Of a stretch of DNA of 64,000 nt, positions 9,895 through 17,585 are shown one piece after another. The stretch covers positions 1-64,000 of the forward strand of contig CAYJJU010000002.1 of the NCBI GenBank assembly GCA_964370635.1, in the 5' to 3' direction. Made by a program: the position numbers and the translations under genes. Source of the DNA: SIG603 sp964370635 (GTDB taxonomy: Bacteria; Bacillota; Clostridia; Oscillospirales; Acutalibacteraceae). Position 1 is the stretch's first letter. Each line of letters begins with the position of its first letter. The notes beneath the pieces are model-generated. The model worked only from the letters and a program-made list of their open reading frames with translations, ran no database searches and was not told the DNA's origin.

Positions 9895-11331
9895 TCACAT
9901 CACATTTAGCCTACTTACATCCATGCTTTCAGGCCCTGTTAAAAGACAGGATTTTTCCTTTGCATACCTGATGTATTCTATAATTTCTTTAGTAATTTTC
10001 TCACCCGGGGCCAAAATTGGTATTCCCGGTGGATAGCAAATTACAAATTCACAGGATATCTTGCCCTCACACTCTGATAGGTGCAAACTGCGTTTCTCTG
10101 CGTAAAACGCCTCTCTTGGGCTTTTTTCTACTATGGGATTAATATACTCGTTGGAAAGCATTCCTACTTTACTCTTCTTATATATCCTTTTAATTTCTGA
10201 TAAGGCAGAAATAAGTCTTTCAATATTTTTATTTTTATCGCCAACAGAAATATAAGCCAAAATATTTCCCAAATCGCCAAATTCAATTTGTATGTCGTAC
10301 TCGTCTCGAAGCAGGTCGTACACTTCTTTTCCTGCAAGGCCTAGCTCCAAAGTATTTATTGCAAGCTTAGTTTTGTCAAAATCAAAGACGCTGTCGCCGT
10401 TGATTATCTCGCTTCCATAGGCATAATAGTCGCCTATTTCATTGATTTCATCCCTTGCATAATTTGCAAATTTTAACACCTTATCTACTATCTCTTCGCC
10501 AAAAAGTGCGAGATTTCTTCTTGAAATGTCAAGGCTTGAAAGCAATAAGTACGAGCCGCTTGTCGTTTGAGTTAGATTTATTATCTGCCTTACATAATGC
10601 TCGTTAATATTTTTTCCACAAAGAAGTATAGAACTTTGAGTGAGCGAGCCGCCGGATTTATGCATGCTGACAGCCGCCATGTCCGCCCCTGCTTCCATTG
10701 CAGAAATTGGGAGTTTATCGCTAAAATAAAAATGTGTTCCGTGTGCCTCATCCACCAAAACCTTCATATTATGGCTATGTGCCAAGTCGGTTATGCTTTT
10801 TAAGTCGGAACATATTCCGTAATATGTCGGGTTATTTACCAAAATTGCCTTAGCCGTCGGATTTTGCTTTATGGCTTTTTCGATGTCCTTTAAAGACATT
10901 CCCAGTGCAATTCCAAGTCTTTCGTCAGTTTGAGGATTAATGTACACTGGAACTGCGTCGCATAAGACAAGAGCATTAATGACGCTTTGATGCACATTTC
11001 TAGGGAGTATTATTTTTTCGCCGCTCTTCACACTTGCTAAAATCATAGACTGCACAGACGAGGTCGTGCCCCCCACCATGAAAAATGCATGTTCGGCACC
11101 AAAACACTCTGCCGCCAGCATTTCTGCCTCTTTAATCACGCTTGTAGGGTGACACAAATTATCCAGCGCCTTCATTGAATTTACATCTACACTAAGACAT
11201 TTTTCACCCAAAAATTCGGTGAGAAGCTTATTGCCTTTACCTCTTTTATGTCCAGGCACATCAAACGGCACAAGCCTCGTGCTTTTTATTTCCTCCAAGG
11301 CGTCAATAAGTGGCATTTTCTTTTGGTTCAT
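9895..11331 (-). CDS. speA: Arginine/ornithine/lysine decarboxylase (short Bacillus-type, PLP fold I)
   Basis: A 478-residue fold-type-I PLP decarboxylase of the short Orn/Lys/Arg family (SpeA/YaaO type), lacking the N-terminal wing domain of the inducible E. coli enzymes. Motifs include FDVPGHKRGKG near the N-terminus, VDEAHGTHFYF (PLP aspartate and histidine) and VSMHKSGGSLTQSS, where the lysine forms the Schiff base. The C-terminal CYPPGIPILAPGEKIT segment is typical. It starts 4 bases after the speD stop with GGGAGG 9 bases upstream of the ATG. Because an agmatinase gene lies downstream in the same operon, arginine is the likeliest substrate; ornithine or lysine cannot be excluded from sequence. 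Confidence 0.9.
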   Translation of the reverse strand: MNQKKMPLIDALEEIKSTRLVPFDVPGHKRGKGNKLLTEFLGEKCLSVDVNSMKALDNLCHPTSVIKEAEMLAAECFGAEHAFFMVGGTTSSVQSMILASVKSGEKIILPRNVHQSVINALVLCDAVPVYINPQTDERLGIALGMSLKDIEKAIKQNPTAKAILVNNPTYYGICSDLKSITDLAHSHNMKVLVDEAHGTHFYFSDKLPISAMEAGADMAAVSMHKSGGSLTQSSILLCGKNINEHYVRQIINLTQTTSGSYLLLSSLDISRRNLALFGEEIVDKVLKFANYARDEINEIGDYYAYGSEIINGDSVFDFDKTKLAINTLELGLAGKEVYDLLRDEYDIQIEFGDLGNILAYISVGDKNKNIERLISALSEIKRIYKKSKVGMLSNEYINPIVEKSPREAFYAEKRSLHLSECEGKISCEFVICYPPGIPILAPGEKITKEIIEYIRYAKEKSCLLTGPESMDVSRLNVM

Positions 11332-11335
11332 CTAC

Positions 11336-12106
11336 TCATGCCTCCCTGTAAATATTGCTTCCGCTAAAAATTTCTATCATTTCTTTTCTAAGTGCGTTTG
11401 TGATATCAAGCCTTCTTTGAGGAGAAATTTCATACACATCGGCATTAAAAAGATAGTTTTGAAGCACGATATCTTTTATGAGCATCTTTGTGTGAAAGAG
11501 GTTTGATTGGTAGACATTTACGTCTATCGCATCATATTTTTTAAGTGTTTTTTCATCGATAAAATCTTGGATAGATGTAAGGTTATTGTCTGAAAAAACT
11601 TTTTTGCCGCTTACATCTCTTGTAAAGCCCCTTACCCTGTAGTCCATCGTTATAATGTCAGAATCGAAACTACCTATCAAAAAGTCGAGTGTAGAAAGCG
11701 GGGTAATTTCGCCGCAAGTAGACACATCTATGTCCACTCTAAATGTGGCAATAGAATTTTCAGGGTGATATTCCGGATAGGTGTGCACGGTCACATGGCT
11801 TTTGTCTAGATGGGCTACCATAGTTTCGCCGCTTCTATTTTCTGCCATACTTTCCTCTGCAATTAAAAATGTGACGCTCGCCCCTTGTGGTTCATAGTCT
11901 TGTTTTGAGATATTCAAAACTGTAGCGCCTATCATTTGAGTAAGTTTTTTAAGTATGTCTGTAAGACGCTCTGAATTATATTGCTCGCTAATATATTTAA
12001 TATAGTCCTGCTGCTCTCTTGCGGTTTTTGCATAACAGATGTCATAAATATTAAAGCTGAGCGATTTTGTTAAATTATTAAAGCCATATAATTTTAGCTT
12101 GTCCAT
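11336..12106 (-). CDS. speD: S-adenosylmethionine decarboxylase proenzyme (E. coli-type class)
   Basis: The ATG at 12106 is chosen, giving 256 residues, because GGAGGG lies 7 bases upstream; the longer frame to 12196 starts inside the structured leader with no ribosome site and adds non-family sequence. The protein self-cleaves to form a pyruvoyl cofactor and decarboxylates SAM to supply aminopropyl groups to SpeE. The cleavage motif HLDKSHVTVHTYPE is intact, with the break expected between Lys102 and Ser103. Family motifs YGFNNLTKSLSFNIYDICYA and DYRVRGFTRD are present, and the length is close to E. coli SpeD (264). It is the first gene of the polyamine operon and follows a leader of about 280 bases that ends in an intrinsic terminator. 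Confidence 0.95.
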   Translation of the reverse strand: MDKLKLYGFNNLTKSLSFNIYDICYAKTAREQQDYIKYISEQYNSERLTDILKKLTQMIGATVLNISKQDYEPQGASVTFLIAEESMAENRSGETMVAHLDKSHVTVHTYPEYHPENSIATFRVDIDVSTCGEITPLSTLDFLIGSFDSDIITMDYRVRGFTRDVSGKKVFSDNNLTSIQDFIDEKTLKKYDAIDVNVYQSNLFHTKMLIKDIVLQNYLFNADVYEISPQRRLDITNALRKEMIEIFSGSNIYREA

Positions 12107-12126
12107 GTCGTTTACCCTCCAAAAAT

Positions 12127-12158
12127 AAAAAAATGCATCGCAACTATGCGACACACTT
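12127..12158 (-). terminator. Intrinsic terminator inside the speD leader
   Basis: On the minus strand the RNA can form AAGUGUGUCGCA-UAGU-UGCGAUGCAUUU, a 12-bp stem including G-U wobbles, followed by more uridines. It lies between the promoter and the speD ribosome site, about 15 bases upstream of GGAGGG. A terminator in this position implies control by premature termination rather than simple transcript ending. Confidence 0.65.
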
Positions 12159-12388
12159 AAAAAACATAAATTATATAAAGTAGCCATATAATACATAGTC
12201 TGTATAGCCGTAACTTACATTTACTATCCGTTTCATAAGTGTGCACAAAGTACACGTGGTTATAAGTAACCAACTGGCTATTAAAAGTAGCCAACTCATA
12301 AAATTTTGCAAAAAAGCAAATAAAAAATAAGTGCGGACACTCCGCTTCGGCAATAAGACCGTAGATTGAAATAAAGAAAAATATTGCT
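12159..12388 (-). promoter_or_regulatory. Hairpin-rich 5' leader of the polyamine operon (candidate attenuator or riboswitch)
   Basis: Between the predicted transcription start near 12388 and speD the RNA holds a GCGGA/UCCGC hairpin near 12330-12345, then three consecutive hairpins at 12274-12294 (GGCUA/UAGCC), 12257-12272 (UGGUUA/UAACCA) and 12241-12255 (GUGUAC/GUGCAC). The sequence AGTTGGYTACTT is directly repeated at the first two. The segment at 12236-12244 (GCACACUUA) can pair with the 5' arm of the terminator (UAAGUGUGU), forming an antiterminator that competes with the third hairpin. A 42-codon frame (12299 to 12171) covers this region but has no ribosome site. I do not recognise a named riboswitch class. 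The rest of the 427-base stretch between speD and the next gene holds two divergent promoters. Confidence 0.55.
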
Positions 12389-12394
12389 ACTTAG

Positions 12395-12423
12395 AGAATA
12401 ATACAATACAGTAAATATGTCAA
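12395..12423 (-). promoter_or_regulatory. Sigma-A promoter of the polyamine operon
   Basis: Minus-strand TTGACA (12418-12423), a 17-base spacer and TATTCT (12395-12400). It predicts a start near 12388, leaving a leader of about 280 bases before speD. Confidence 0.7.
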
Positions 12424-12471
12424 GTATTTTCGAGAAAAAAACGCTAAAATTTAGTATAAAATTAATTATTC

Positions 12472-12499
12472 TTGACAAATTAGAAATAAAGTGTAAAAT
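12472..12499 (+). promoter_or_regulatory. Sigma-A promoter of the phosphotransferase-fold gene
   Basis: TTGACA at 12472-12477, a 16-base spacer, then TAAAAT at 12494-12499, 35 bases before the ATG at 12534. It is divergent from the speD promoter. Confidence 0.7.
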
Positions 12500-12533
12500 T
12501 AAACTTATATATAGAAAAAAGGAGGCTTTTGTC

Positions 12534-13460
12534 ATGATTAATGAGTTAGTAAATGCGCTCAAACTTCAATATGAGTTAGATGTCATAAACATAAACCCGG
12601 TAAAGGGTGGTTGGGCAGCTCTTGCCTTTGTTTTAAAAGCAAAAGATGGCAAAAGCTATTTTTTGAAAGCCTATGAAAAAAGTAGAAGCTCTACCTATAA
12701 AAACATACGATATATAAGGCAAATCAGCAAGGTGACCGCAGAGCTTTTTGACGAATGCGAACTTAAAGACAATATTGTGCTTCCAATTAAGACTATAGAC
12801 GGAACATATTATTACAGTACAGAAAATTATGTGCTAAGTCTTTTCGCCTTTCTAGATGCCACTACCGTGGGAGATAAAGAACTCAGTCCACAAAAAAAGC
12901 TAATGCTTGCAAACATAGTGAAAAAACTGCACTACAGTGTGGATAAACTTGAGTTTGACCCACAGTTTCCAAGGGAAACATTTAATGCCCAGTCTGCACA
13001 GTTTGTGCTTGATGTCATAAGCCAGGAGGAAAGTGTCGACAACAGCAAAATTCTCAATATACTTTATAAATTTGAAGACAGGATACTTGAGTCCATAAAT
13101 ATCTGTCTTACAATTGCGCAAAGATATAAATATGAGCCGCCAAAGTTTGTTTTATGTCATACCGATATCCACAAGTGGAATATGATGGAAAGCAATGACA
13201 ACTTATGGCTTATTGATTTTGAAAATTTAAAACTTGCCCCAAAGGAAAACGACTTTTTTGCCCTTGAGGATTATCGTGATGAATTTGAGGAGGTCTATCC
13301 AGACTATAACCTTGACATCGCCTTGGTTGAATACTATGCAAGGCTTAGGGTTTTTGATGATATATACGATGAAATTGAGGCGTTAAGCGATGAGGGAATG
13401 AGCGATGAGTATTATAAGGAACACGAAGAAAATTTAATTTTAGAGCTTGATAAAATATAA
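12534..13460 (+). CDS. Aminoglycoside phosphotransferase (APH) family protein
   Basis: The start at 12534 has AAAGGAGG 8 bases upstream; the longer frame to 12417 overlaps the promoter. The 308-residue product has the APH/choline-kinase fold: a nucleotide-binding N-lobe (GGWAALAFVLKAKDGKSYFLKAYEKS, read in two parts around residues 24-48), the catalytic loop CHTDIHKWNMM with Asp and Asn, and the metal-binding LIDFENLKLAP. It phosphorylates a small hydroxylated substrate in the cytoplasm. The nearest described relatives are spectinomycin-phosphotransferase-like kinases, but nothing here shows that it confers resistance. It is monocistronic, bounded by its own promoter and a strong bidirectional terminator. 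Confidence 0.82.
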   Translation: MINELVNALKLQYELDVININPVKGGWAALAFVLKAKDGKSYFLKAYEKSRSSTYKNIRYIRQISKVTAELFDECELKDNIVLPIKTIDGTYYYSTENYVLSLFAFLDATTVGDKELSPQKKLMLANIVKKLHYSVDKLEFDPQFPRETFNAQSAQFVLDVISQEESVDNSKILNILYKFEDRILESINICLTIAQRYKYEPPKFVLCHTDIHKWNMMESNDNLWLIDFENLKLAPKENDFFALEDYRDEFEEVYPDYNLDIALVEYYARLRVFDDIYDEIEALSDEGMSDEYYKEHEENLILELDKI

Positions 13461-13465
13461 AAAAA

Positions 13466-13497
13466 TGTGGCGGTCGAATATTAACTCGACCGCCACA
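13466..13497. terminator. Bidirectional intrinsic terminator
   Basis: A perfect 12-bp stem, TGTGGCGGTCGA with TCGACCGCCACA, around an 8-base loop, flanked by A runs on the left and AAAATTTT on the right. It lies between two convergent genes and can serve both; the minus-strand U tract is the better one. Confidence 0.9.
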
Positions 13498-13506
13498 AAA
13501 TTTTAA

Positions 13507-13995
13507 TCAAAAATATAAATTACCTTTGTCTATAAAGGTGTAAACACAGGCTATCACTATGCCTAAAAGTGCACCACACACTACCTCTACTATTCTGTGT
13601 CCTAAAGACTCGTTTAGCTGAGGTATTAATTTTTTAAGTTTTTCTCTGTCGGGGTGTTCGTTTTCCCCCACATAATCGACTATGTTATTGATTGCCTTTG
13701 CATGAAGTCCTGCCGCCCATCTTACTCCCGTGGCATCATACATTACCACCAAGGCCAAAATAAACGCCATTGCAAATATAGGCGAGTCAAATCCATTATA
13801 AAAAAGCGCCGCCAAAACAACCGAGCAGGTCAGAGCCGAGTGAGAACTTGGCATACCACCCGAACCCGAAAGGCGTGTTTTATCAAACTTTTTGTGCTCT
13901 ACAAAAAATATGACAGTCTTTAATAACTGTGCCGCAAGCCACGCAATTAACCCTATATTAATCATAGGGTTTGATACTAGGACATAAAAATCCAT
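13507..13995 (-). CDS. Divergent PAP2 family membrane protein (DUF212/YuiD)
   Basis: A 162-residue integral membrane protein with four or five hydrophobic segments. The family marks are RLSGSGGMPSSHSALT (a PAP2-like SSH motif near residues 42-57), YDATGVRWAAGLHAKAIN and a C-terminal ESLGHRIVEV segment followed by a last membrane helix. It belongs to the YuiD/DUF212 group, related to acid phosphatase/vanadium haloperoxidases; the biological substrate is unknown. The start has GAGGGAG just upstream. It stands alone between the bidirectional terminator and the amidotransferase-like gene. Confidence 0.88.
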   Translation of the reverse strand: MDFYVLVSNPMINIGLIAWLAAQLLKTVIFFVEHKKFDKTRLSGSGGMPSSHSALTCSVVLAALFYNGFDSPIFAMAFILALVVMYDATGVRWAAGLHAKAINNIVDYVGENEHPDREKLKKLIPQLNESLGHRIVEVVCGALLGIVIACVYTFIDKGNLYF

Positions 13996-14067
13996 ATAAA
14001 CTCCCTCTCTTAAATCACTTTATATTTCATTGTACCTTTTTATGTCCGTACTTGTCAAGAATTTTAA

Positions 14068-14712
14068 CTATATTATAGAAAAAAAATGCTCGAACAGCTT
14101 AATTCCGTCTACAGTATCGTCTCTTCTATGCTCTAGACACATTCTCTCAGGATGCCACTGCACCGCCAGAATTTTCCCGTTTTTATGTAGCAAGAATTCA
14201 GTCACTTCACCACTTACCGCCAAAACATCAAAACACTTTGCAGGCCTTTTTACCGCTTGATGATGTGCGCTGTTTGTGTAAAACTCTTTACCGTATAAGT
14301 CCTTTAAAAAGCAGTCCTTTAAAAGCTCCACCCTATGCACCTTGTCAAAATTTTCACCCATCCTCGAATGTTTTTCACTCTCTCCCAAATGCTGAATAAG
14401 GCTTCCGCCAAAATACACGTTTAAAATTTGGGCACCTCTGCAAATTCCGAGTATTGCCTTACTTTTTTCATAAAAATGCTTAATAAGTTCAAACTCTGAC
14501 TTATCAAGGCCGTCATCAATCCCCTGACTGTCTGTGTTTTCTTCACCATACAGTTTCGGGTTTACATCGTCACCGCCTGTAAGGAGCAGTGCATCACATT
14601 CCACCGCCTCATCAAGGCTTTTTCCAAAAATCACCTGTGCACCCACGGCTTTTAGCGCATTGTAATAATTAATAAATTTCTCCTTATTTCCTAAAATGAA
14701 TACTTTTTTCAT
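14068..14712 (-). CDS. Class I glutamine amidotransferase-like peptidase C26 (PuuD-type)
   Basis: A 214-residue hydrolase of the gamma-glutamyl-gamma-aminobutyrate hydrolase family. The catalytic triad is visible: Cys in AILGICRGAQILNVYFGG, and His-Glu in AVQWHPERM. LLTGGDDVNPKLYGEEN near residues 48-64 is the typical oxyanion and substrate segment, and NSAHHQAVK is another family motif. Members cleave gamma-glutamyl amides such as gamma-Glu-GABA from putrescine breakdown; a link to the nearby polyamine operon is possible but no other Puu genes are present. It is transcribed alone, divergently from the VanY-like gene. Confidence 0.88.
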   Translation of the reverse strand: MKKVFILGNKEKFINYYNALKAVGAQVIFGKSLDEAVECDALLLTGGDDVNPKLYGEENTDSQGIDDGLDKSEFELIKHFYEKSKAILGICRGAQILNVYFGGSLIQHLGESEKHSRMGENFDKVHRVELLKDCFLKDLYGKEFYTNSAHHQAVKRPAKCFDVLAVSGEVTEFLLHKNGKILAVQWHPERMCLEHRRDDTVDGIKLFEHFFSII

Positions 14713-14730
14713 AGCACACCATCCTTTATA

Positions 14731-14759
14731 TTGATTATACCATAGATTGGTGGTATAAT
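14731..14759 (+). promoter_or_regulatory. Sigma-A promoter of the VanY-like gene
   Basis: TTGATT (14731-14736), 17-base spacer, consensus TATAAT (14754-14759), 63 bases before the start codon at 14823. Confidence 0.75.
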
Positions 14760-14822
14760 TATATTATAAATAATAATTTAAATATTACGAAACGGAGTAA
14801 AGTTTTTTGCTTTTAACACATT

Positions 14823-15584
14823 ATGAATAAATTAAAATTTTTCGCACTGCTCCTTACCATACTTTCCGTCTTTTCTCTAACAGGCTGTGATTTCATTTCA
14901 CAAGTGCCACAGAGCACGCCGCTTCCAACGCCACAGCCCAGCATAGAACCGACAGCTACGCCTGCGCCTTCACCTACAGTAAGCCCTACCGTAACGCCCG
15001 AGCCTACACCTGAAAGAGAAGATTTGTCACAGGTCTGGTCGCTTATTTTGGTAAACGACTATGTAAAACTGCCAGATGACTACACTTTTGAGCAGGGCTC
15101 TTACAGCGACATGATAGTAGACGCAAGAATACTAGACGAACTTACCCAGATGATAAGTGATGCCGGTGCAGACGGGGTTTCTTTGTGGATTTCCTCCACA
15201 TATAGGGACAACGAGCTACAGGGCGCGCTTTATGATAGACGTGTAAACACATTCTTAGACGAGGGTTATTCTCAGGAAGATGCCGAAATACAGGCGGCGG
15301 CTTGGGTAAAACCTGCAGGACACAGCGAGCACGCCACGGGGCTTGCAATAGATTTTAACGGTGTACGCTCAGAGTTCGAGTTTGAGCCCGGCTACACATG
15401 GCTTATGGAAAACGCCGCCGATTATGGCTTTATTTTAAGATATGACAAGGACACAAGGGATATCACAGGAGTAAACTACGAGCCATGGCATTTTAGATAC
15501 GTAGGAGTCCCCTATGCGCAAGAAATAGTAGATTTAGGAGTGACCTTAGAAGAATATTTAGCAGATTTTATTGCGGTAGGATGA
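14823..15584 (+). CDS. D-alanyl-D-alanine carboxypeptidase family lipoprotein (VanY-like)
   Basis: A 253-residue lipoprotein: signal peptide with lipobox LTGC (Cys22), then a proline/threonine linker (residues about 30-64) rich in TPxP that probably spans the wall, then a VanY/LAS peptidase domain. Metal and catalytic motifs are SSTYRD, GHSEHATGLAIDF (His and Asp zinc ligands) and EPWHFRYVG (His ligand). It should trim the terminal D-Ala of peptidoglycan stem peptides outside the membrane. The upstream ribosome site is poor (GGAG lies over 20 bases away), but the lipoprotein signal supports this start. No vancomycin-resistance genes are adjacent, so this is likely a housekeeping carboxypeptidase. 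Confidence 0.9.
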   Translation: MNKLKFFALLLTILSVFSLTGCDFISQVPQSTPLPTPQPSIEPTATPAPSPTVSPTVTPEPTPEREDLSQVWSLILVNDYVKLPDDYTFEQGSYSDMIVDARILDELTQMISDAGADGVSLWISSTYRDNELQGALYDRRVNTFLDEGYSQEDAEIQAAAWVKPAGHSEHATGLAIDFNGVRSEFEFEPGYTWLMENAADYGFILRYDKDTRDITGVNYEPWHFRYVGVPYAQEIVDLGVTLEEYLADFIAVG

Positions 15585-15585
15585 T

Positions 15586-15714
15586 AGTAGTGAACGCATT
15601 TTATGCGTTTGAGTGAAAAGTGAAGAGTGGTGGTGAAATGCTTCGCATTTTATGATTATATACTTACAAAACCATAGTTATTCACTATTAACTATTACTT
15701 ATTACCTAAAAAAA
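15586..15714. repeat. Copy of the composite intergenic repeat
   Basis: Contains the modules found between the solute-binding genes at 54-63 kb: ACGCATTTTATGCGTT, a GTGAAAAGTGAAGAGTG heptad-like stretch, AAATGCTTCGCATTT and an AT-rich TATTAACTATTA stretch, in inverse orientation to those copies. Function unknown. Confidence 0.7.
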
Positions 15715-15737
15715 CCGACCCGAATTTTTCGGGTCGG
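15715..15737. terminator. Bidirectional intrinsic terminator
   Basis: CCGACCCGAA-TTT-TTCGGGTCGG, a perfect 10-bp stem with T runs on both sides. It ends the peptide-importer operon on the minus strand. Confidence 0.92.
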
Positions 15738-15744
15738 CTTTTTA

Positions 15745-16569
15745 TTATACTGTCGACAAATCCCATTCCTCGTGGATTTTTGGAACGTCATTTATTAGTC
15801 GTTTTGTGTACTCCGCTTTTGAGCGTAAAATTACGTCGTCGGCTGAGCCTTGCTCGACAAACACGCCGTGCTCCATGATGTAAACCGAGTCTGAAACATA
15901 GTATGCAAGACCGATATCATGAGTGATAAAGATAATTGTCATGTTGATTTCATCTCTTAGTTTTAGTAGCATGTCAAGGATAGTAGCCCTTGAGCAAGCA
16001 TCTATCATAGATGTAGGTTCGTCTGCGATAAGGATTTTTGGCTTAAGTAAGAATATTCTTGCTATCATAAGTCTTTGCATTTGACCGCCTGATAATTCGA
16101 ATGGATACTTATTTGTAAGCTCTGCAAATTTAAGGTTAACGAAAGAACAAGCTTCTGTCATCATCTCAAATTTTTTCTCATAAGGAAGTCCTCTTCCGCC
16201 CTTCATGTTGATACAATCAAGTAAAAGTGCATCAATTTTAAAGAACATGTTAAAGGTTGAGAACGGATCTTGGAAAATAGCTTGTATGCCTTTCCAGTAC
16301 TCTTTCTTCTTTCTTCCTGATGAAATATCTCTTGGTTTACCGTTAAAATAAATTGTACCCTCTGTGATGTTAATTAGGCCTAGTATCATTTTAGCAATAG
16401 TTGTTTTACCTGAACCTGACTCACCAACTATAGAAATAATTTCACCTGCGTGAAAGTCAAAATCTACACTGTTAACAGCCTTAGTCCTAACCTTGCCCAT
16501 GCCGAAGATTTTTGTAACACCTTCGCCTCTTAATACTGATTCTCCAAGTACTCTTTTATTATTTTCCAT
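15745..16569 (-). CDS. Peptide ABC transporter ATP-binding protein (OppF/DppF type)
   Basis: A 274-residue ABC ATPase that powers peptide or nickel uptake together with its OppD-type partner. Walker A is GESGSGKTTIAKM, the Q-loop is AIFQDPFSTFN, the signature is LSGGQMQRLMIAR, Walker B is ILIADEPTSMID and the switch is ITHDIGLAYYVSD. It lacks the C-terminal oligopeptide/dipeptide extension with clustered cysteines that its partner has, and is somewhat shorter than E. coli OppF. It overlaps the preceding ATPase gene by 11 bases. It is the last gene of the five-gene operon and is followed by a strong terminator. Confidence 0.93.
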   Translation of the reverse strand: MENNKRVLGESVLRGEGVTKIFGMGKVRTKAVNSVDFDFHAGEIISIVGESGSGKTTIAKMILGLINITEGTIYFNGKPRDISSGRKKKEYWKGIQAIFQDPFSTFNMFFKIDALLLDCINMKGGRGLPYEKKFEMMTEACSFVNLKFAELTNKYPFELSGGQMQRLMIARIFLLKPKILIADEPTSMIDACSRATILDMLLKLRDEINMTIIFITHDIGLAYYVSDSVYIMEHGVFVEQGSADDVILRSKAEYTKRLINDVPKIHEEWDLSTV

Positions 16570-17572
16570 CTTTGTATACCTCCCTTAGGTAAGCGTCATC
16601 AAAGATACAACGATGCATTCTGTTGTCACCAAACATTGTTTCGCCTATGATGTCATAAGCTTTACACTCAGGTTTTGCATATTTGCATCTTGCAGCAAAT
16701 CTACAACCTGTAGGTGGATTTTTAAGGTTTGGCGGTGTGCCCGGAATAGCTTCAAGTTTTACATCTCTTGTGCCTTCCTCAGGTACAATGATTGAGCCCA
16801 TAAGTCCTTTTGAGTAAGGATGGATTGGGTCAAACACCATGTTGTGTGCGTCGCCTTTTTCAACAATTTGTCCTGCGTACATAACCATGATGTCGTCAGT
16901 TACATTGTATAGTAGCGGCAACTCGTGAGTTATGAAAATCATAGATTTAATAAATCCTTTTTCCATAAGCTCTCTCATCATTTTAATAACCATTTTTTGT
17001 GATGTAACGTCAAGCGCTGATGATGGCTCATCGGCGATTAGTACTTTTGGTGAAAGAATTGTCGATATTGCTATAACAGTTCTTTGTTTCATACCACCAG
17101 ACAGCTCAACCGCATGTTTTTGAAGCACAGTCTCAGGAAGACCCAAAACAGCAAATCTTTCTCTTGCAAGGTCGTAAATATCTTTTTTGCTCATTTTTGG
17201 ATGGTGAGCACGTACAACGTCTGTCACAAATTTAATTATTTTTTGTGTTGGGTTTAATGCATTCATAGCCGCTTGTGGAATGTATGCAATTTCTTTACCC
17301 AAAATATTTTTTCTAACTTCATCAGGTTTTAGACCCGATATATTGTTACCATCAATTATAATGTCGCCACTTCTATAATGAAGAGGTGCAAAATAATATC
17401 CCATAAGGCTAAGTGCAAGTGTTGATTTACCGCAACCTGACTCACCCGCTATACCCAGAGATTTTCCCTCTTCAATTTTAAGAGAAACTCCGTCAACAGC
17501 GTAAACGTCTTCTTTAAAACGGGTAACATATTTAGTTTTTAAATCATTGACTTCAAGCATTACTTTTCCCAT
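16559..17572 (-). CDS. Peptide ABC transporter ATP-binding protein (OppD/DppD type)
   Basis: A 337-residue ABC ATPase. Walker A GESGCGKSTLALS, Q-loop YIPQAAMNALNP, signature LSGGMKQRTVIA, Walker B VLIADEPSSALD and the H-loop ITHELPLLY are intact. The C-terminal oligopeptide/dipeptide transporter domain is present: PGTPPNLKNPPTGCRFAARC followed by further cysteines (KPECKAYD, HRCIF), which in this family can bind an iron-sulphur cluster. It works with the OppF-type ATPase and the two permeases. It lies 13 bases after the OppC-type gene. Confidence 0.94.
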   Translation of the reverse strand: MGKVMLEVNDLKTKYVTRFKEDVYAVDGVSLKIEEGKSLGIAGESGCGKSTLALSLMGYYFAPLHYRSGDIIIDGNNISGLKPDEVRKNILGKEIAYIPQAAMNALNPTQKIIKFVTDVVRAHHPKMSKKDIYDLARERFAVLGLPETVLQKHAVELSGGMKQRTVIAISTILSPKVLIADEPSSALDVTSQKMVIKMMRELMEKGFIKSMIFITHELPLLYNVTDDIMVMYAGQIVEKGDAHNMVFDPIHPYSKGLMGSIIVPEEGTRDVKLEAIPGTPPNLKNPPTGCRFAARCKYAKPECKAYDIIGETMFGDNRMHRCIFDDAYLREVYKDGK

Positions 17573-17585
17573 AATATTACCCTCC

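Noticed and set aside
12171..12353. 60-codon minus-strand frame upstream of speD
   Set aside because: No ribosome site at either ATG and it overlaps the hairpins of the leader. Kept only as a possible leader peptide in the attenuator finding.
12296..12562. 88-codon minus-strand frame over the speD promoter
   Set aside because: It covers two promoters, has no ribosome site and its hydrophobic composition comes from AT-rich DNA.
12534..13460. Antibiotic resistance gene (aminoglycoside or spectinomycin kinase)
   Set aside because: Only the general kinase fold can be seen; the family includes many metabolic kinases and there is no mobile context.
14823..15584. Part of a vancomycin-resistance cluster
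   Set aside because: No VanH/A/X or VanRS genes lie nearby; VanY-like carboxypeptidases are common housekeeping proteins.
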